Of a stretch of DNA of 49,258 nt, positions 46,569-49,258 are shown piece after piece; the first letter of the stretch is position 1, and each line of letters opens with the position of its first letter. A program made the translations under genes and the position numbers. Origin of the DNA: DATJBF01 sp035516795. GTDB taxonomy: Bacteria; Verrucomicrobiota; Verrucomicrobiia; Palsa-1439. The stretch spans positions 1 to 49,258 of the forward strand of contig DATIZX010000054.1 in NCBI GenBank assembly GCA_035516795.1, written 5' to 3'. A model generated the notes under the pieces. That model searched no databases. It had not been told where the DNA came from and saw only the letters and a list, made by a program, of their open reading frames with translations.

Positions 46569-48092
46569 TCAGCGAAGTGCAGTTTGCCTCTTCCGCAAAG
46601 CGTGCCGGTACACCTCGACGTATCGCTGCGCAGATTTTGGCCAGGAGAAATCCTGAACCATCGCCTGCTGGCGCAGCTTGACGATGTGTTGCGGACGGTC
46701 GAACCACGTGCTGACCGCCCAACCGATGCAGTAGTACAAGGCCGGGGCTGACGGCTCCCAGAATTTGAAGCCGGTTCCGTCTCCAGTAGCTTCGTTATAA
46801 TTCTGGACGGTGTCATCGAGACCGCCAGTAGCGCGGACGACCGGTAGGGTGCCGTACTTGAGCGAATAGATCTGATTGAGACCGCAGGGTTCATACAGCG
46901 AAGGCATGAGAAAGAAATCGCTGCCCGCTTCAATCAGGTGACTCAAACCGATGTCGAATCCGATCTGCGCCCCCACGCGCCCCGGGTATGCCGAGCGCAA
47001 CCAGCGGAAGAAATTTTCCGTGTCGGGATCACCGCTGCCCAGCACCACGAATTGCATCAGCATGTCGTCGAGCGCTGCCGGTAGCGCCGCACGCAACAAA
47101 TTGAATCCCTTCTGATGCGCGAAGCGGCTGACAATGCCAAACAAGGGCAGCTTGTCAGTTGTCTCCAAATGCAAGCGTTCCTGCAACGCGCGTTTGCAAA
47201 TGGCCTTGCCAGCCATGTCGTTGGTCGAGTAGCACGCCGGAATATGCCGATCGGTTTCCGGATTCCAGTGTTCGTAATCCCCGCCGTTGAGAATACCGAA
47301 TAGGTCGGCGCGACGATTGTTCAAATACGGGGCATGTCCCATGCCGCCAACCGGATCAAGGATTTCTCGTGCATGGGTTGGTGAAACCGTGGTCAACGCA
47401 TCGGCGAAGTAAATGCCGGCCTTCAAGAGGTTCGCCTTGCCGTGGTCCTCAAAAATGTCGGACGTGAAATACTGCGCACCAAGGCCCGCGTACACCAGAA
47501 TACCGGCGTCATAAACGCCGGGGTAACCAACGTTGTGAATCGTCAGCACACTGGCTGTGTTCGACAGCGGCGACAAAAACCGGTCCCATGTCTTCAGGAA
47601 AACGGGGACCAAAGCGCTTGGCCAGTCGTGCCCGTGCATGACATGGGGAATCCATTGCTGGTCCTTGCAGATTTGCAGGGCGGCCTTTGACAGGAGCGCA
47701 AAACGGTAGGCGTTGTCTTGATAATGCCCGAACGGTCCATCGTAAATGCCGGGCCGGCCGAAGTAAGAGTCGAAGTCCAGAAACCATATGGGCACGGTGT
47801 CGTCCAGCATGGCTGTCTGCACACTGACCCAATGTTCGACCTTGCCGCCCATGTGCACGCACGCGCTCGTGAAGGGTTTTAGGCCATGCTTCGCGCGGTC
47901 GATTTGCGAATACAGCGGAATCAGCACGCGCGCGTCGTGGCCAAGTTGCCGCAAGGCTTTCGACAAACCCGCCACCATGTCGCCCAAGCCGCCGGTCTTC
48001 GCATACGGCGTGCACTCAGAGGAGACAAAGAGCACGCGTAACGATTCAGGAGTTTTCTTTGCAGCTTTCTCTTTTGGTTTCCTAGCCGCCAT
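46569..48092 (-). CDS. glgA: glycogen synthase (ADP-glucose type)
   Basis: Start chosen at ATG 48092 ('MAARKPKEKAAKKTPESLRV'), because the 39 residues upstream are not conserved; 507 aa. The GT5 hallmark 'LFVSSECTPYAKTGGLGDMV' with the ADP-glucose-binding Lys in KTGGL lies near the start. It is followed by 'HVMHGHDWPSALVPVFLKT', 'SVLTIHNVGYPGVYD' and 'LFGILNGGDYEHWNPETD'. The C-terminal Rossmann domain has 'GIVSRFAHQKGFNLL' and the catalytic 'MPSLYEPCGLNQIYSLKYGT'. It extends alpha-1,4-glucan from ADP-glucose in the cytoplasm. The usual PxxxEPCGLxQ motif is intact. No other glycogen gene is adjacent. It lies between leuS and the MFS gene on the same strand. Confidence 0.95.
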   Translation of the reverse strand: MAARKPKEKAAKKTPESLRVLFVSSECTPYAKTGGLGDMVAGLSKALRQLGHDARVLIPLYSQIDRAKHGLKPFTSACVHMGGKVEHWVSVQTAMLDDTVPIWFLDFDSYFGRPGIYDGPFGHYQDNAYRFALLSKAALQICKDQQWIPHVMHGHDWPSALVPVFLKTWDRFLSPLSNTASVLTIHNVGYPGVYDAGILVYAGLGAQYFTSDIFEDHGKANLLKAGIYFADALTTVSPTHAREILDPVGGMGHAPYLNNRRADLFGILNGGDYEHWNPETDRHIPACYSTNDMAGKAICKRALQERLHLETTDKLPLFGIVSRFAHQKGFNLLRAALPAALDDMLMQFVVLGSGDPDTENFFRWLRSAYPGRVGAQIGFDIGLSHLIEAGSDFFLMPSLYEPCGLNQIYSLKYGTLPVVRATGGLDDTVQNYNEATGDGTGFKFWEPSAPALYYCIGWAVSTWFDRPQHIVKLRQQAMVQDFSWPKSAQRYVEVYRHALRKRQTALR

Positions 48093-48234
48093 TTGACTTG
48101 CGGGAAAATACCGACAGTGAGTTCCAAACGCCAGCCGAAAGCGCAGCGGTGCCGGCACGCAGCCGCAAAACTGCGAGTTTCGGCAGCCAGGAGTTTTCAC
48201 GAACGCCACAAATCACAGGCGCGTTGTTGTCGGG

Positions 48235-49258
48235 CTAACGGCTCAGTTTTCGCCTCCAGGCTACTAATGCCATTTGAATCACAACGCAAACCGCCAGTAT
48301 CACCGCGCAAAAGAAGTAAGGCGCCCGCAGCGAACCGTGGTTGCCCACCCAGCCGGCCAACACGGGGCCGAAGAACATGCCGCTGCCGATCATCGCTTCG
48401 TGGAATCCACTGCCTTTGCCTTTCTCGGTCATTTCCTCCAGCGTGAAGTAAATACTAGCTTGATAAGCGTATCCCGACATTACGCCGCCGATGATCCAGG
48501 CAGTCGCGAACATCCAAATCGGGTGGGCCAAGCCGATCCATACGATGCTGGCAGCACAACAGAATTGAGCGATCCAGAGTGGCCAAAGACGCGTTCGCCA
48601 GAAGGATAAGAATTGCAGAGCGATAAAGGCCAGCAGTGCCGCACCACGTCCAGCGGCTAACAGGGCGCCGTGAACTTCTGCGGCAATACCGAGATGCGTG
48701 GCCAGGTCCGGGAACATGGCGCTCGTGCCGTTCAACGCAAAGTTGGTCGCAAACAGCGACAGCCACGCAGTTTTACGGAAACCGCGGCCAGCAGGGGTGT
48801 GCCCAACCTTTGGGAGCGGCCTCCCGGCCGCGACTGGTTCTGCCGGATAATCGGAATCGCGGCGGGGACGCCGCTCCCACGAGGCGGTATCGGCAAACAA
48901 CAACCCCGCAATGATCAAAATCACGCCAGCCGACGCATAGAAAGCTACGTGGGGCCAGTGTTGGAAAATTGCGCCTGTACTGCCAAACCCCAGCAATATT
49001 CCGGCGTTCCACACCACCCCGAAAGTGGTCAGACGTTTTGCGAGTTGGGCCCCGCTGAGTCCTTCGCCGAGCCAGGCAATGATCGAGGGCCAGAAACAGG
49101 AAATGCCTGCGCCAATTCCCGCACTGAACAACAACAGCCACGGCACGCGCGTCGTAAACGCGCAGAGCAACGTCATGGCGGATGCGACCAGACATCCGAA
49201 GCTCGCCAGTTTGCGTCGGCCAATTCGGTCCGAAACGCGTCCCATGACGAGTGCCATT
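48235..49258 (-). CDS. MFS transporter, C-terminal part (runs off the window)
   Basis: About 340 residues of a major facilitator protein; the N-terminus lies beyond the end of the window. The visible part starts at the signature loop between helices 2 and 3 ('VMGRVSDRIGRRKLASFGCL'), so about two helices are missing. Ten or so membrane segments follow, for example 'LLFSAGIGAGISCFWPSII', 'VILIIAGLLFADTASW', 'ALLAFIALQFLSFWRTRLWP' and 'YFFCAVILAVCVVIQMALVA'. The central cytoplasmic loop (about 48800-48890) contains 'RRPRRDSDYPAEPVAAGRPL', which is encoded by an inverted repeat typical of dispersed elements. The substrate is unknown; drug or sugar export is possible. Confidence 0.85.
   Translation of the reverse strand, partial: MALVMGRVSDRIGRRKLASFGCLVASAMTLLCAFTTRVPWLLLFSAGIGAGISCFWPSIIAWLGEGLSGAQLAKRLTTFGVVWNAGILLGFGSTGAIFQHWPHVAFYASAGVILIIAGLLFADTASWERRPRRDSDYPAEPVAAGRPLPKVGHTPAGRGFRKTAWLSLFATNFALNGTSAMFPDLATHLGIAAEVHGALLAAGRGAALLAFIALQFLSFWRTRLWPLWIAQFCCAASIVWIGLAHPIWMFATAWIIGGVMSGYAYQASIYFTLEEMTEKGKGSGFHEAMIGSGMFFGPVLAGWVGNHGSLRAPYFFCAVILAVCVVIQMALVAWRRKLSR
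48811..48879. repeat. TGGGAGCGGC inverted repeat inserted in frame in the MFS gene
   Basis: TGGGAGCGGCCTCCCGGCCG (from 48811) and ...GGGGACGCCGCTCCCA (to 48879) are inverted 23-bp arms that agree at 21 of 23 positions, with about 23 bases between them. The 69-bp element keeps the frame and encodes an Arg/Pro-rich loop between membrane helices 6 and 7. Confidence 0.8.

Overview
The window looks like chromosomal DNA from a GC-rich Gram-negative bacterium of the Planctomycetes-Verrucomicrobia group, most likely a verrucomicrobium of the Pedosphaera/Limisphaerales kind. This rests on a Minf_1886-type protein (a family restricted to Verrucomicrobia and Planctomycetes), an archaeal-type ProS, DUF1844 and DUF2934 proteins, giant secreted proteins with autotransporter-associated repeats ending in a 'YFGCTNC ... 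DxDGxGQxN' module, and many dispersed palindromic repeats. The placement is inferred from gene content; there is no rRNA in the window.

Region 1 (1-22008) is an exopolysaccharide / surface-glycan locus. It starts inside a DegT-type sugar aminotransferase and continues with an initiating sugar-phosphate transferase and a WbpM/PglF-type membrane dehydratase. Two minus-strand genes follow, for a polysaccharide export protein and an outer-membrane beta-barrel. Next comes a plus-strand run: a UDP-glucuronate-epimerase-like SDR, two giant secreted proteins (an SGNH esterase with autotransporter-type repeats and PA14, then a beta-helix / propeller-like / LamG protein), a GT2 glycosyltransferase, glucose-1-phosphate cytidylyltransferase, a second SDR, and two sugar C-methyltransferases flanking a second GT2. 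A tRNA(CAT) gene lies antisense at the end, followed by an intrinsic terminator for the plus strand.

Region 2 (22009-26700) is gene-poor. It holds gene remnants (DUF2934, a truncated 2OG-Fe(II) oxygenase), three copies of a ~115-bp dispersed repeat, other palindromic repeats, a structured RNA/terminator with two mutually exclusive stems, a B12-binding radical SAM protein and a small membrane protein with a strong terminator.

Region 3 (26700-49258) is mostly housekeeping: an M16 peptidase, pabB-pabC (folate), proS, small proteins, a complete tolQ-tolR-tolA-tolB-pal envelope cluster, tatA-tatC, a DUF1844 protein, a two-module M16 peptidase, a 46-aa membrane peptide gene coupled to a Minf_1886 protein, leuS, glgA and a partial MFS transporter.

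The most unusual signal is the dispersed palindromic repeats. They lie between genes and also appear in frame inside housekeeping genes: two sites in pabB, up to four in leuS, one in the MFS transporter, and the 3' end of one glycosyltransferase. In two further genes they supply the stop codon. This resembles the palindromic elements that add peptides to proteins in Rickettsia, but here several unrelated repeat families do it.
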